DNA of 64,000 nucleotides from Sphingopyxis sp. H115 (GCF_001468465.1 NZ_LNSA01000002.1:62001-126000), one strand, 5' to 3'. Shown: positions 1 to 7,813, counted from the first letter of the stretch. The notes: generated by a model from the letters alone, not told the origin. Program-made: numbers and translations.

Positions 1-844
1 TCGCGTCGGTCACCGTGTCGCCGACGCGCGCCTGCGCGACGTCCTTGATCTGCGCGGTGATGAAGCCGATCTCGCCGGGGCCGATCTCGGTCAGTTCCTC
101 GCGCTTGGGCGTGAAACAGCCGACGCGGTCGATCAGGTGGGTGGTGCCCGCCTGCATGAACTTGATCTGCTGACCTTTTTTCAACACGCCGTCGATCACG
201 CGGACGAGGATGACGACGCCGAGATAGGGATCGTACCAGCTGTCGACGAGCATCGCGACGAGCGGCGCCGCGGCGTCGCCCTTCGGCGGCGGGATCTTCG
301 TCACGATCGCCTCGAGGCATTCCTCGATGCCGATCCCCGATTTAGCCGACGCGAGCACCGCGTCGTCGGCGGGGAGGCCGATGATATCCTCGATCTCGGC
401 CTTCACCTTGTCGACGTCGGCGGCGGGCAGGTCGATCTTGTTGATCACCGGCACGATTTCATGGTCGTGCTCGATCGACTGATAGACGTTCGCGAGCGTC
501 TGCGCCTCGACCCCCTGCGCCGCATCGACGACGAGCAACGCGCCCTCGCACGCGGCGAGGCTGCGCGACACTTCATAGGCGAAGTCGACGTGCCCCGGCG
601 TGTCCATGAGATTCAGCTCATAGGTTTCGCCGTCCTTCGCGGTATATTTGAGCCGCACCGTCTGCGCCTTGATCGTGATCCCGCGCTCTTTCTCGATATC
701 CATATTATCAAGGACTTGCGCCGACATTTCGCGCGCTGTCAGCCCGCCGGTGAACTGGATCAGCCGGTCGGCGAGCGTCGACTTGCCATGGTCGATGTGC
801 GCGATGATCGAAAAATTGCGGATATGGGACAAGGGCGTGGTCAT
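1..844 (-). CDS. lepA: Elongation factor 4 (LepA), N-terminal part
   Basis: This is a ribosome-associated translational GTPase that acts on stalled or mistranslocated ribosomes in the cytoplasm. About 281 codons are present and the gene runs off the left edge of the window. The G1 loop AHIDHGKST lies near residues 15-23. DTPGH (G3), NKID (G4) and SAKSG (G5) follow in order, and the start of the second beta-barrel domain is visible before the edge. The ATG at 844 gives the standard LepA N-terminus [20 protein letters not shown], with no room for an upstream extension. It is a core housekeeping gene and marks the chromosomal boundary of the restriction-modification island that follows. Confidence 0.97.
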   Translation of the reverse strand, partial: MTTPLSHIRNFSIIAHIDHGKSTLADRLIQFTGGLTAREMSAQVLDNMDIEKERGITIKAQTVRLKYTAKDGETYELNLMDTPGHVDFAYEVSRSLAACEGALLVVDAAQGVEAQTLANVYQSIEHDHEIVPVINKIDLPAADVDKVKAEIEDIIGLPADDAVLASAKSGIGIEECLEAIVTKIPPPKGDAAAPLVAMLVDSWYDPYLGVVILVRVIDGVLKKGQQIKFMQAGTTHLIDRVGCFTPKREELTEIGPGEIGFITAQIKDVAQARVGDTVTDA

Positions 845-1261
845 GCGCGGCGCCCTAGCAGGGGTTTGCGGCGCTGTCAGCAGGGAGTGGACGGCGCGGC
901 GCCGCGGGCGTCGCTTTCGGCCAAAAGTCAGTAAAGGTCAGCCCAACATGCGTCTGTTTTGACCCCCGATCGCCAATGAGGCGCGCGGCAGGCGGAAGTT
1001 GTCAAGCTTGCCACCGCATCGACACCGGAAACAAGGGGTTGACGGCCAGCCATGGGCGGAAAGTCACCAATGTCGCCCAGCGCGGCGGCGGCAGGAAAGA
1101 TCGCAAAAAATCGCGCGCGGCCGCGATGTTTGGCGCGCGATGAAGCAGCGGTTCGGACAAGTCAAAGAGCCAGACCCCGAGGCTGGCATGGCGGAATAAT
1201 GTAGGAAAGGGGTTTTTCGCGGTGTGGCCGAAGATTTTGCGCCGGATTATACGTAAAACCG
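845..1261. other. Intergenic region between lepA and vsr, no gene seen
   Basis: About 417 bases hold no coding frame with convincing codon use or family resemblance, and no tRNA-like cloverleaf was found by reading. It must contain the lepA promoter and the left edge of the restriction-modification island. No direct repeat or attachment site could be identified by eye. Confidence 0.6.
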
Positions 1262-1678
1262 TCAGGAAATTTCGAGGAATGACCTTAGCTTCGCTTCCAA
1301 ATCTGATCCCAATGTCTCACACTCCCACAATGTAAGCACCGACCAACCGGTGCCTACTAATGCCCTTTCGTTTCGGATGTCCCGTTCCCGCGTTTTTTCA
1401 AACTTTCGCGACCAAAACCCGCTGTTGCTTGAAGGTCGACGGACGATTGGACAGGTTAGGTCGCCGTGTTGATGCCAAAAGCAACCATGTACAAAAATTG
1501 CTTTTTTCCGCCCAATCAATGCAATGTCAGGACGCCCCGGCAAATCGTTCCGGTGCAACCGATAACCAATGCCCAGCCGTCTTAGCACCCGCCTTACTGC
1601 AATCTCCGGCCTAGTATCCTTTCCTTTCGACCCGCGCATGATCCGAGATCGCTTTTCGGGCGAAACAAAATCAATCAA
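1262..1678 (-). CDS. vsr: Very short patch repair endonuclease (Vsr)
   Basis: Vsr nicks DNA 5' of the T in T:G mismatches that arise when 5-methylcytosine deaminates, protecting the methylated recognition site from C-to-T mutation. The 138-residue product has the usual family length. It carries the N-terminal block SPEKRSRIMRGSKGKDTRPE, the core LPGRPDIAL, the zinc/active-site segment VFVHGCFWHQH in slightly changed form (IFVHGCFWHQH), and the C-terminal GWSVLTLWECE. The start is probably the TTG at 1678, with AGGGCG about seven bases upstream. It lies eight bases after the methyltransferase stop, so the two are almost certainly cotranscribed. This pairing is typical of Dcm-like systems. Codon use is less GC-rich than in the neighbouring core genes. 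Confidence 0.93.
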   Translation of the reverse strand: MIDFVSPEKRSRIMRGSKGKDTRPEIAVRRVLRRLGIGYRLHRNDLPGRPDIALIGRKKAIFVHGCFWHQHGDLTCPIVRRPSSNSGFWSRKFEKTRERDIRNERALVGTGWSVLTLWECETLGSDLEAKLRSFLEIS

Positions 1679-1686
1679 GGGACGCC

Positions 1687-3072
1687 CTACAAACCAGCAT
1701 ACTTCAATAACTCATCGAAATGCTTGGCTACAGCTTCCGCAAGCTTAACGGGAACCGCGTTTCCAATTTGAGTGTACTTTGGCACCTCTCGTTCAAAGTT
1801 CCCCTCGCGTGGATTACCGGCACGTCGCAAGCCACCTGTCGTTCGCTTGCCCTTAAAGACATAGGTGTCAGGAAATGTTTGTAGACGCGCCCACTCTCGC
1901 ACCGTCAATGATCGGGGTTGCTGGTAGTGCACATAGTCATCAGCCAGCGAGCAGGCGGTGATTGTCGGCCCGTGATTGCTCCAACGACGAGGCAACACAC
2001 GCTGAGCGAACTTCTTTGTTTGGAACTCCGGCGGAATTCGGCCCCCATTAGCGATCATTGCAGCGAACTTCTGCACAACGTGCAATGAGTGCTTGCTATA
2101 TTCCTGCTCCTGCAATGGCGCCCGAGCTTGGGCTAGCTCGCCAGGGCGGAAATATTGTTGCCATTTCCCGATGGCCGGTCGGGGATAAGCGCTCGTAGAA
2201 AAATTCCCGCCAAATTCCTGATCGTGCAAACTTTTAAGAATCGTAGAATCTTCCAGATCAGAGAAGATATCCTCAAGGTGAGGTGCAATTTCGCCATGAG
2301 GCGGCAACATTCCACACGCGACGGCATCTTCCTCATGCGCAGCAAGCGAAAGCCGAGAACCCATCTTGTCTACAATGTCAGAACGAATGCCAACTATTAA
2401 GACACGCGGTCGATTTTGAGGGACGCCATAGTCCTTCGCGTGAACCAATTTCCAGCGCACGACATACCCGTGCTCAAGACCGAGGCGCTTAAAACGTCCA
2501 TAGACGTCACGCCAAATCTCTCCCTTTGTTCCTTCGGCGGTCCATCGAGAGGACAACAGACCTCTAACATTTTCAAAAAGAAATATTCGTGGCCGTATTT
2601 GCTCGATTACGAAAGCCATTCGTTCGTAAAGTCGATTTGACGGCAGTTCGGCCTTGTCCACAGAATATGAGCGCCGATGCCCGATGCCCGAATAACCTTG
2701 ACATGGCGGTCCGCCAGCCAGCACGTCCAAATTGCTGCTTCCCCCAAAATTCAAACCCAGGTTCAAACCTTCTAGGCGCAGCTTGAGGGCCGAAATTCTA
2801 TCGCCGTCCAGTTCATGAATATCGGCCGAATGCAGATCGGTTCGCTGATTAAAAGGTATTCCAGCGATGAGATGGTCGCGGTTCGCAAGATATGTTGATC
2901 GCGCATCTGCGTTCAATTCATTCACGAAAACAGGGGTGAACCCAGCTTGCTCAAATCCGAGCGACAACCCGCCACACCCCGCAAACAGGTCGATCATCGG
3001 CCGGTGCACCTTGACGATCGCCTCGACGGGGCTTTCATCGATCCTTAATGCGGGAGTTCGCTCAAGCAGCAT
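1687..3072 (-). CDS. DNA (cytosine-5-)-methyltransferase, type II modification enzyme
   Basis: This enzyme transfers a methyl group from S-adenosylmethionine to C5 of a target cytosine. At 461 residues it has the ordered motifs of the m5C family. Motif I is DLFAGCGGLSLGFEQAGF near residue 28, motif IV is GGPPCQGYS with the catalytic cysteine near residue 122, and motif VI is FLFENVRG. Motif VIII is PQNRPRVLIVG and motif X is QIGNAVPVKLAEAVAKHF near the end. The variable region between motifs VIII and IX should be the target recognition domain; its site cannot be read from sequence. The ATG at 3072 has GGAG eight bases upstream. It sits between a candidate endonuclease upstream and vsr downstream on the same strand, so it is probably the protective half of a restriction-modification system. 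Confidence 0.95.
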   Translation of the reverse strand: MLLERTPALRIDESPVEAIVKVHRPMIDLFAGCGGLSLGFEQAGFTPVFVNELNADARSTYLANRDHLIAGIPFNQRTDLHSADIHELDGDRISALKLRLEGLNLGLNFGGSSNLDVLAGGPPCQGYSGIGHRRSYSVDKAELPSNRLYERMAFVIEQIRPRIFLFENVRGLLSSRWTAEGTKGEIWRDVYGRFKRLGLEHGYVVRWKLVHAKDYGVPQNRPRVLIVGIRSDIVDKMGSRLSLAAHEEDAVACGMLPPHGEIAPHLEDIFSDLEDSTILKSLHDQEFGGNFSTSAYPRPAIGKWQQYFRPGELAQARAPLQEQEYSKHSLHVVQKFAAMIANGGRIPPEFQTKKFAQRVLPRRWSNHGPTITACSLADDYVHYQQPRSLTVREWARLQTFPDTYVFKGKRTTGGLRRAGNPREGNFEREVPKYTQIGNAVPVKLAEAVAKHFDELLKYAGL

Positions 3073-3131
3073 ACATCGTCTCCAGAAGGGAGTTTCTTTC
3101 TGTCATAGACTGAGAACAAATCAAGCCCATC

Positions 3132-3989
3132 CTAGGGCACTGAAATGGAAATTGATCCATTCTTGATTTGGTTGTCGATATGACCCCGAATGCCACCATC
3201 GAACGCCGACTTGAACACTCGCTTGAAGATTTCCGAAAGGCTTTCCGCGACACCAGCCTGACTCGAACGACCCCAATAGTTCCCGCCAGAAAGCGATTCC
3301 ACGCGGCGAACAGCCATCGAATTTGGCTTTATCGGTTTTGACTGAGTTGGCACCGTCACAAACGAGTAGGTAAAATCTGCCAAATCATCCAAATCAACGC
3401 CCGAGACGCCAATCCTTACGCTATGCTTCTTCACGCCTCTAAACTGGTAAATCATGTCCCAAAGCATTGGAATCTGCGCGTTATCGTTCCAATTAGTCTT
3501 ACATTGTATATTGTGAAGAGAAATATCTGATATATTATTTTCAATAAAAGAATTCAATATAGATGTATCATAAACATCAGATATATCTCGAATTTTTTGT
3601 GGAAATATTATTCCCGAAAGATCTGATTCGGTATTTGTCGGCACATTTTTATAAGTCACAGTCATGGCATCCGACAGAGTTTTTGGGATCAAACTTTTGC
3701 TTTGCTTCACCACGACAGCTCGGGATCCGGTCATCACGAGATTCAGATACCAGCAAACCAGGCCTTCCCACGCGGCTCCGCCGCCCGAAAGTGACCCCTG
3801 ATCGCGCCCAGCGCCGCCCGTCATCTTGAAAACGTCACTTAGATGATCCCCAAGTTCGTAAACCTTGCCTGCATCAGTCAGGTTGTCGGTCAATTCTGCA
3901 ATCGCAGGCCTCCATGTCCGCCAAGAAGTCGAAAAACTCGACATGGCAAAAACGGAATTCATTGCTCTCGCCCTTAGGTCTTCGATCAT
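3132..3989 (-). CDS. Candidate type II restriction endonuclease partner of the adjacent methyltransferase
   Basis: This 285-residue protein is not recognised with certainty. Its position first in a tight three-gene run with a cytosine-5 methyltransferase (59-base gap) and vsr suggests it is the cognate restriction enzyme. A supporting feature is the segment ISLHNIQCKTNWNDNAQIP at about two thirds of the length. It contains a Q-x-K triad preceded by acidic residues, compatible with a degenerate PD-(D/E)xK nuclease core. The central region is strongly AT-rich at the DNA level, unlike all surrounding genes, which suggests recent transfer. The ATG at 3989 is preferred over the GTG at 3995 because GGAG lies five bases before it. 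The alternative is an unrelated island passenger. Confidence 0.6.
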   Translation of the reverse strand: MIEDLRARAMNSVFAMSSFSTSWRTWRPAIAELTDNLTDAGKVYELGDHLSDVFKMTGGAGRDQGSLSGGGAAWEGLVCWYLNLVMTGSRAVVVKQSKSLIPKTLSDAMTVTYKNVPTNTESDLSGIIFPQKIRDISDVYDTSILNSFIENNISDISLHNIQCKTNWNDNAQIPMLWDMIYQFRGVKKHSVRIGVSGVDLDDLADFTYSFVTVPTQSKPIKPNSMAVRRVESLSGGNYWGRSSQAGVAESLSEIFKRVFKSAFDGGIRGHIDNQIKNGSISISVP

Positions 3990-4285
3990 GCGCACTCCAT
4001 GCCCCTTAATGCAGCGGAACCATAGACGAGTTCACCAAGGTAATCGAGGCCTCAGAACGTCAGCGACGCGATACGAATAGATCGAGGGCGCCAAGCGTGT
4101 GCTTCCGATATCCCTTCTCAGACGCCGGGTGCCCAAAGGTACGCCACTCTGGACAGGCGGCGTGAAGGGTCATGCTTAATCCTGTGGCATGACGTCGGCG
4201 GTGCTATGGATCCCAGATCAAGTTCGGGATGACAAAGTTGGGGCAGGTTTGTCTGCTTTACATGCCGAAGGCGCGAGATCGGCTA
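3990..4285. other. Right edge of the restriction-modification island, no gene seen
   Basis: About 296 bases contain no supported gene. The promoter for the island operon must lie in the left part. Near 4207-4233 there is a short imperfect palindrome, GGATCCC...TCGGGATGAC, of the same type as the dispersed palindromic repeats elsewhere in this window. It could mark the junction between acquired and resident DNA. No integrase or tRNA is present. Confidence 0.5.
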
Positions 4286-5191
4286 TCATGCGCGGAGGCC
4301 CAGCCACCTCTCACAATCATCCCTGACCCGCGCGTCCGCGTCGCGCATCCCGCGCTCCAGCACCGCCGCCCTGCCCGCGCCTTCCTCTACCGCCGCCAGC
4401 GCGGCGATGGCGTTGGCACGGACGCGGGGGACAGGATGCGCTTTCGCGAAATGGTCGGCCACGTCCCGGCCGTTTTCCGTCAGATGCACCGCGCAGCGGA
4501 GCAGCATTTCGCCGCTGGTCAGCGTCGGGCGCCTGGCGATCGTGCCGCGCTTGTCCGCTTCTTGGCCGAGATCGACGATATATTGGTCGCGCCAAGGGAC
4601 ATGCTCGCCCTCGTCCATGATGTTGAGGCTGACCGACAGGCTTTCGGGGGGGAGCTGGCTGTGGATGTCGCGGTGGGCGCGGTAGAGCATTAGCTTGCCC
4701 TCGCTCAGGCTGCTGCGCTCGACGAATTTGAGGTTCAGCGGCTCGTCGAGGCGGCCGTCAACCGCTTCGGGGTCATAGTCATAATAGTCGCTGATATAGC
4801 CGGGGCCGAAATAGCCGGCGGTGAGGAAATGGAAATTATGGTCGTGCGGCACGCCGTAGGAGAAGGCGGCGGAGCCGCTCGCGGCATAGACGGCGTCGGT
4901 CGCGGCGGGCCAGAGGTTGGCGCGGAGGTAATAGCCGCGCGGGCTGCGGTGCAGGAGGAAGACCTGCGCCGAATAGCGGTTGATTTCGAGCTGGTCGGCG
5001 TAGCTCGCCTTGAGCGCCGCGACGACGCGGTCGGCAAGAAAGTCGCGGTTGCGCCGCAGACCGGCGAGCAGCGCGGCGCAATGCGCGATGCTGCCTTCGT
5101 CCGCGAGGTCGACGCCGCTTTCGTCGAGGCGCGCGACGACTTCGGCAAGGTCGAGCGCGGGGGTGCCCGGCGGGTCGATCAGGCGCGGCAC
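4286..5191 (-). CDS. Cupin-like putative metalloenzyme with HEAT-like C-terminus, unknown function
   Basis: A 301-residue protein not assigned to a named family. The middle has a histidine cluster, GVPHDHNFHFLTAGYFGPGY near residues 112-131. A second block, RAHRDIHSQLPPESLSVSLN, follows near residues 171-190. The spacing and the H-x-H then H...N layout resemble the two metal-binding motifs of cupin-type oxygenases, but the usual glutamate is not obvious. After about residue 225 come helical repeats with the D-x-x-x-R-V-R spacing of HEAT repeats, for example ADARVRDDCERWLG. The likely start is the GTG at 5191, overlapping the upstream HEAT gene by 13 bases with GAGG upstream; a TTG at 5242 is the alternative. 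It is the last gene of a three-gene operon. An oxidative tailoring enzyme is one guess; no substrate can be named. Confidence 0.75.
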   Translation of the reverse strand: MPRLIDPPGTPALDLAEVVARLDESGVDLADEGSIAHCAALLAGLRRNRDFLADRVVAALKASYADQLEINRYSAQVFLLHRSPRGYYLRANLWPAATDAVYAASGSAAFSYGVPHDHNFHFLTAGYFGPGYISDYYDYDPEAVDGRLDEPLNLKFVERSSLSEGKLMLYRAHRDIHSQLPPESLSVSLNIMDEGEHVPWRDQYIVDLGQEADKRGTIARRPTLTSGEMLLRCAVHLTENGRDVADHFAKAHPVPRVRANAIAALAAVEEGAGRAAVLERGMRDADARVRDDCERWLGLRA

Positions 5192-5691
5192 GGCTGCGCA
5201 TCCTCGCGGCGACAAGGGGCGGAGGGCGCAGGGCTTGTGCAAGGCCCCGGCCCTCCGCCCCCCTTCCGCCCCGTCTCACCGGAAGGCGGAAAGAGCGCCA
5301 GCGTCGCCACCGCCGCGCGGCGCACCTCGGGATGCGGATCGCCCGCGGCCATCGCGGCGAGCAAGCGATGCGCGGCGGCGGAATCGAGCGCGACCAGTTC
5401 GCGCATCGCGTGCCAGCGCGCGGCGAAATCGCCGGCCTGCGTCTCGGCCGCGAACAGCGGCGCGGCGTCGGTACGGCCAAGCTGGCGGAGCAGCGTCAGC
5501 GCCATCGCGCGAAAGCTGCTGTCGCGGCGCGAGGCGCTGACATGGATGAGGCGGCCGCTCGCCGCGTCATAGCTGCGGATCGGCAGCGGCGAGGGCGGCT
5601 GGACGGCGAGTTCGAGCAGCAACACGTCGGCGCGCGCGGCGGCGAGCGTGAAGCCCTGGCGCGCGGTGTCGAGGTGCAGGATCGCGCTCAT
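5179..5691 (-). CDS. Small HEAT-like repeat protein, unknown function
   Basis: A predicted 170-residue cytoplasmic protein. The N-terminal 50 residues are not recognised. From about residue 55 there are helical repeats typical of HEAT scaffolds, such as SSFRAMALTLLRQLG, ARWHAMRELVALD and DPHPEVRRAAVATLAL. The last 35 or so residues are rich in Gly, Pro and Cys and look less conserved; a frameshift near the G-rich tract at 5258-5275 is possible. The ATG at 5691 is chosen; a TTG at 5697 is in frame. The start lies inside one arm of a perfect 31-bp inverted repeat, and no clear Shine-Dalgarno site precedes it. Translation may therefore depend on ribosomes finishing the upstream peptide gene 30 bases away. 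Confidence 0.72.
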   Translation of the reverse strand: MSAILHLDTARQGFTLAAARADVLLLELAVQPPSPLPIRSYDAASGRLIHVSASRRDSSFRAMALTLLRQLGRTDAAPLFAAETQAGDFAARWHAMRELVALDSAAAHRLLAAMAAGDPHPEVRRAAVATLALFPPSGETGRKGGGGPGPCTSPAPSAPCRREDAQPCRA

Positions 5692-5745
5692 CGTCAACGA
5701 CTGACCCGCCGCCGCGGCGGGTCAGTCGTTGACGATGAGCGCGAT
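5681..5745. repeat. Perfect 31-bp inverted repeat joining the peptide gene and the HEAT gene
   Basis: The left arm 5681-5711 and right arm 5715-5745 are exact reverse complements with a 3-base centre. In the minus-strand transcript the repeat contains the last codons and TGA (5722-5724) of the 48-residue peptide gene and the ATG (5691) of the next gene. The RNA hairpin would be very stable and would hide the second start. It has no T-run, so a simple terminator is less likely than attenuation or RNA processing. Confidence 0.9.
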
Positions 5746-5868
5746 GGTGACCGCGATCTCGAACACCGACGGTCCCGACGACGCGCTGTCGCCGATCAGC
5801 GACCCGAACAGCCCGACCGCGGTTTCCAGCAGCGGCACGCTGTCGATATCGATCGATGGCAATTCCAT
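5722..5868 (-). CDS. 48-residue peptide gene, first gene of an orphan operon
   Basis: This is a short gene supported by a near-ideal ribosome site (AGGAGG, six bases before the ATG at 5868), by its place at the head of a three-gene operon, and by composition. The product starts MELPSIDIDSVPLLETAVGL, continues with FGSLIGDSASSGPSV, and ends FEIAVTIALIVND. The first 20 residues are acidic. The next part could form an amphipathic helix around GLFGSLIG, and the C-terminus is hydrophobic. There are no cysteines and no basic residues. It could be a precursor peptide modified by the two downstream proteins, a small membrane-active peptide, or a regulatory leader peptide. It resembles no family I can name. 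Its last nine codons lie inside the 31-bp inverted repeat. Confidence 0.75.
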   Translation of the reverse strand: MELPSIDIDSVPLLETAVGLFGSLIGDSASSGPSVFEIAVTIALIVND

Positions 5869-5874
5869 AGTCCC

Positions 5875-5880
5875 CCTCCT
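5875..5880 (-). promoter_or_regulatory. Consensus Shine-Dalgarno site of the 48-residue peptide gene
   Basis: AGGAGG on the minus strand lies six bases before the ATG at 5868. It is among the strongest ribosome sites in the window and is the main reason for accepting the short gene. The downstream HEAT gene has no comparable site, which suggests much higher output of the peptide than of its neighbours. Confidence 0.8.
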
Positions 5881-6038
5881 CCGTCGCTCTGCGGCCCCGG
5901 GCCGCCCGACCGGGGTAAGGGGACCCTCCGCAATCGCCGAGTTAACTTATCGTAATGGCGCGCCCGTCACTCGTCGAAGCGCGGTTGCGGGGCGCGCGCC
6001 GCGGGATAGGATGGGCGGCCGTAACCGGGAGACCCGCC

Positions 6039-6986
6039 ATGCACCGTGCCGCCGCCCTCGCCATCCTGCTTCTGACTGCGCCCGCCGCGGCGGCCGAAAC
6101 GCTGCTGGTCGGCAACAAGGCCGAAGATACGCTGAGCATCATATCGCTAGCGACGGGACGCGAGCTGGCGCGGCTGCCGACGGGGAAGATGCCGCACGAA
6201 ATCGCGATTTCGCCCGACGGCAAACAGGCGGCGGTCGTGGCCTATGGTGGGACGACGATCGATGTGTTCGACATCGCGAAGCGGACGAAATTGCGCACGA
6301 TCGACCTGAGCCCCAACCGGCGGCCGCACGGGTTGCTGTGGCTTGGCGACGGGCGACTGGTTGCTACGACCGAGGGCAGCGAGTCGGTCGCAGTGGTCGC
6401 GCCGGACGGCGCACTGACTTCGATTCCGACCGGGCAGAAGGGGACGCACATGATCGTCGTCGCACCCGACGGCCGCACCGCCTATACCACCAATATCGGG
6501 TCGGGGACGGTGAGCGTGCTCGACCTGAATGCGGGCGCGAAGCTGCGCGACCTGACCGTCGGCGGCAAGCCCGAGGGGCTGGCGCTGACCAAGGGCGGGC
6601 GCGAGCTGTGGGTGGGCGACCTCGACGCGCCGCGCGTATCGGTGTGGGATACCGCGACGGGCGAGAAAATCGCCGAACGGCCGGTCGACCCGGTCGCGAT
6701 CCGCGTGCTGGCGAGCCCCGACGGCAAGCTGGTCGCGACCAGCAATATCGCGTCGGGAACGATCAGCCTGTTCGATGCCGAGACGCGCGCGCCGCTGAAG
6801 ACGATCACCGTGTCGGGCGAGCAGGCGAAAGGACAGGTAACCTTGCTGTTCAGCGCCGATTCGACGCGAATCTATGCCGCCGAGACGGGTCACGACAAGG
6901 TCGCCGAAATCGATGTCGCGAGCGGGCAGGTGCTGCGGCGGATCGCGGCGGGGAAAAATGGCGACGGGCTGGCGATCGCGCCGTAA
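6039..6986 (+). CDS. Secreted YVTN-type beta-propeller protein
   Basis: A 315-residue periplasmic or secreted protein of the 40-residue YVTN repeat family (YncE-like). The start at 6039 (after GGGAGA) gives a clean signal peptide, AILLLTAPAAAAETLLVGNK, cut near residue 20. Repeated blades are visible: LVGNKAEDTLSIISLATG, TIDVFDIAKRTKLRTIDL, VAVVAPDGALTSIP, TTNIGSGTVSVLDLNAG, RVSVWDTATGEKIAERPV and TISLFDAETRAPLKTITV. Such propellers commonly bind ligands or partners; the partner here is unknown. An open frame continues upstream to 5955 but would bury the signal peptide, so the shorter form is preferred. It is transcribed divergently from the peptide operon. Confidence 0.88.
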   Translation: MHRAAALAILLLTAPAAAAETLLVGNKAEDTLSIISLATGRELARLPTGKMPHEIAISPDGKQAAVVAYGGTTIDVFDIAKRTKLRTIDLSPNRRPHGLLWLGDGRLVATTEGSESVAVVAPDGALTSIPTGQKGTHMIVVAPDGRTAYTTNIGSGTVSVLDLNAGAKLRDLTVGGKPEGLALTKGGRELWVGDLDAPRVSVWDTATGEKIAERPVDPVAIRVLASPDGKLVATSNIASGTISLFDAETRAPLKTITVSGEQAKGQVTLLFSADSTRIYAAETGHDKVAEIDVASGQVLRRIAAGKNGDGLAIAP

Positions 6987-6992
6987 GCGCGA

Positions 6993-7082
6993 TCAGCCGA
7001 GCGCGTGCGTCTTTGCGAGCTCGGCAAAGATCGGGTGGTCCGAATGAATGTGGTTTTCGATCACATAGCCGTCTTTCAGCAT
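6993..7082 (-). pseudogene. Possible small gene or gene remnant
   Basis: A minus-strand frame of 29 codons starts MLKDGYVIENHIHSDHPIF and ends ELAKTHALG before TGA. It has protein-like composition and native codon use. The frame continues upstream of the ATG for about 20 codons (PDQIAGVGRSM) before a stop, so this may be the C-terminal stub of a degraded gene. No family is recognised and no ribosome site is evident. Confidence 0.3.
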
Positions 7083-7201
7083 CGACCGGCCGACACCGGC
7101 AATCTGGTCGGGGCGTGGCGGCTCCCGGCATCGCCGATCCAGCCGTTCTCACCAAAAGTTGCACTTTTGATTGTCTGCGCTAGCCTTTCCACAAGGGGGG
7201 A

Positions 7202-7726
7202 ATGATGGAAAAAGCGATTTCGGCAGGCGTCCAGCCGTCGCGCAAATTGTGGGGTTATCAGCCAGGGGCGATGGATTATGTCCTGTCCGTCGGTAGCGTG
7301 GGCATGCTGGCGGCGATGGGGTTGGCCATCTGGCGCGGGCGTGATCAGATGGCACTGGTCCCGATCACATATCCGATCCATTTCGGAACCTTGGCAATCG
7401 CGCTGGCGCTGACGCCCTTTTTGTTGCTGCGGGCGAAAGGTGACCGGCTGCACCGCATGACCGGTTATGTGTGGATCACCGCGATGGTAATCACCGCGAT
7501 CGACACCTTCTTCATTCGCGACCTCAACGCCGGTCAGTTCAGCCTGATCCACCTGCTGTCCGTTCTGACGCTTTATGTCAGCTGGCGCATCGTCGCCAGC
7601 GCGCGAAAGGGCGATCATGTCGCGCATCGCAAACATATTCACGGCATCGTTATCGGCGCGTTGCTGATCGCGGGGACATTCACCTTCATGTTCAATCGGC
7701 TGTTCGACATGTGGCTCAACCGATAA
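7202..7726 (+). CDS. DUF2306-like integral membrane protein
   Basis: A 174-residue inner-membrane protein with four or five predicted hydrophobic segments: about residues 25-43, 58-78, 90-105, 118-133 and 145-165. Conserved-looking polar residues lie at membrane edges, such as PIHFGTLAIALALTPF, LHRMTGYVWI and AHRKHIHGIVIGALLIAG. This histidine pattern is typical of DUF2306 and related haem- or quinone-like four-helix proteins; function is not known. Two adjacent ATG codons (7202 and 7205) follow a GGGGGG ribosome site; spacing slightly favours 7205. It stands alone on the plus strand, convergent with the siroheme synthase gene. Confidence 0.75.
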   Translation: MMEKAISAGVQPSRKLWGYQPGAMDYVLSVGSVGMLAAMGLAIWRGRDQMALVPITYPIHFGTLAIALALTPFLLLRAKGDRLHRMTGYVWITAMVITAIDTFFIRDLNAGQFSLIHLLSVLTLYVSWRIVASARKGDHVAHRKHIHGIVIGALLIAGTFTFMFNRLFDMWLNR

Positions 7727-7813
7727 AATTGGCGACCGGCACGGCATAAGACAGGTCGCTGCCCCCTGCCGATCGCAAGCCGATGGCGAGGTTCGGATAT
7801 CGGCTTCGGGTCT

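Noticed and set aside
845-1261. Small genes or an RNA gene between lepA and vsr
   Set aside because: Short open frames there have no ribosome site or family resemblance, and no cloverleaf or conserved RNA fold could be recognised by reading.
1262-3989. The AT-rich region as part of a prophage or integrative element
   Set aside because: No integrase, phage structural gene, tRNA target or flanking direct repeat was seen. Only the three restriction-modification genes share the low GC.
4286-5697. The HEAT-like and cupin-like genes as one gene split by a frameshift
   Set aside because: The first gene has its own stop, the second has a usable GTG with upstream GAGG, and the 13-base overlap is ordinary. 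A frameshift in the G-rich tract cannot be ruled out but is not needed.
5722-5868. The 48-residue peptide as a lasso peptide precursor
   Set aside because: Lasso peptides are known from Sphingopyxis, but no protease/cyclase (B/C) genes are nearby, and the C-terminal part lacks a glycine start with an acidic residue at position 7-9 in a fitting place.
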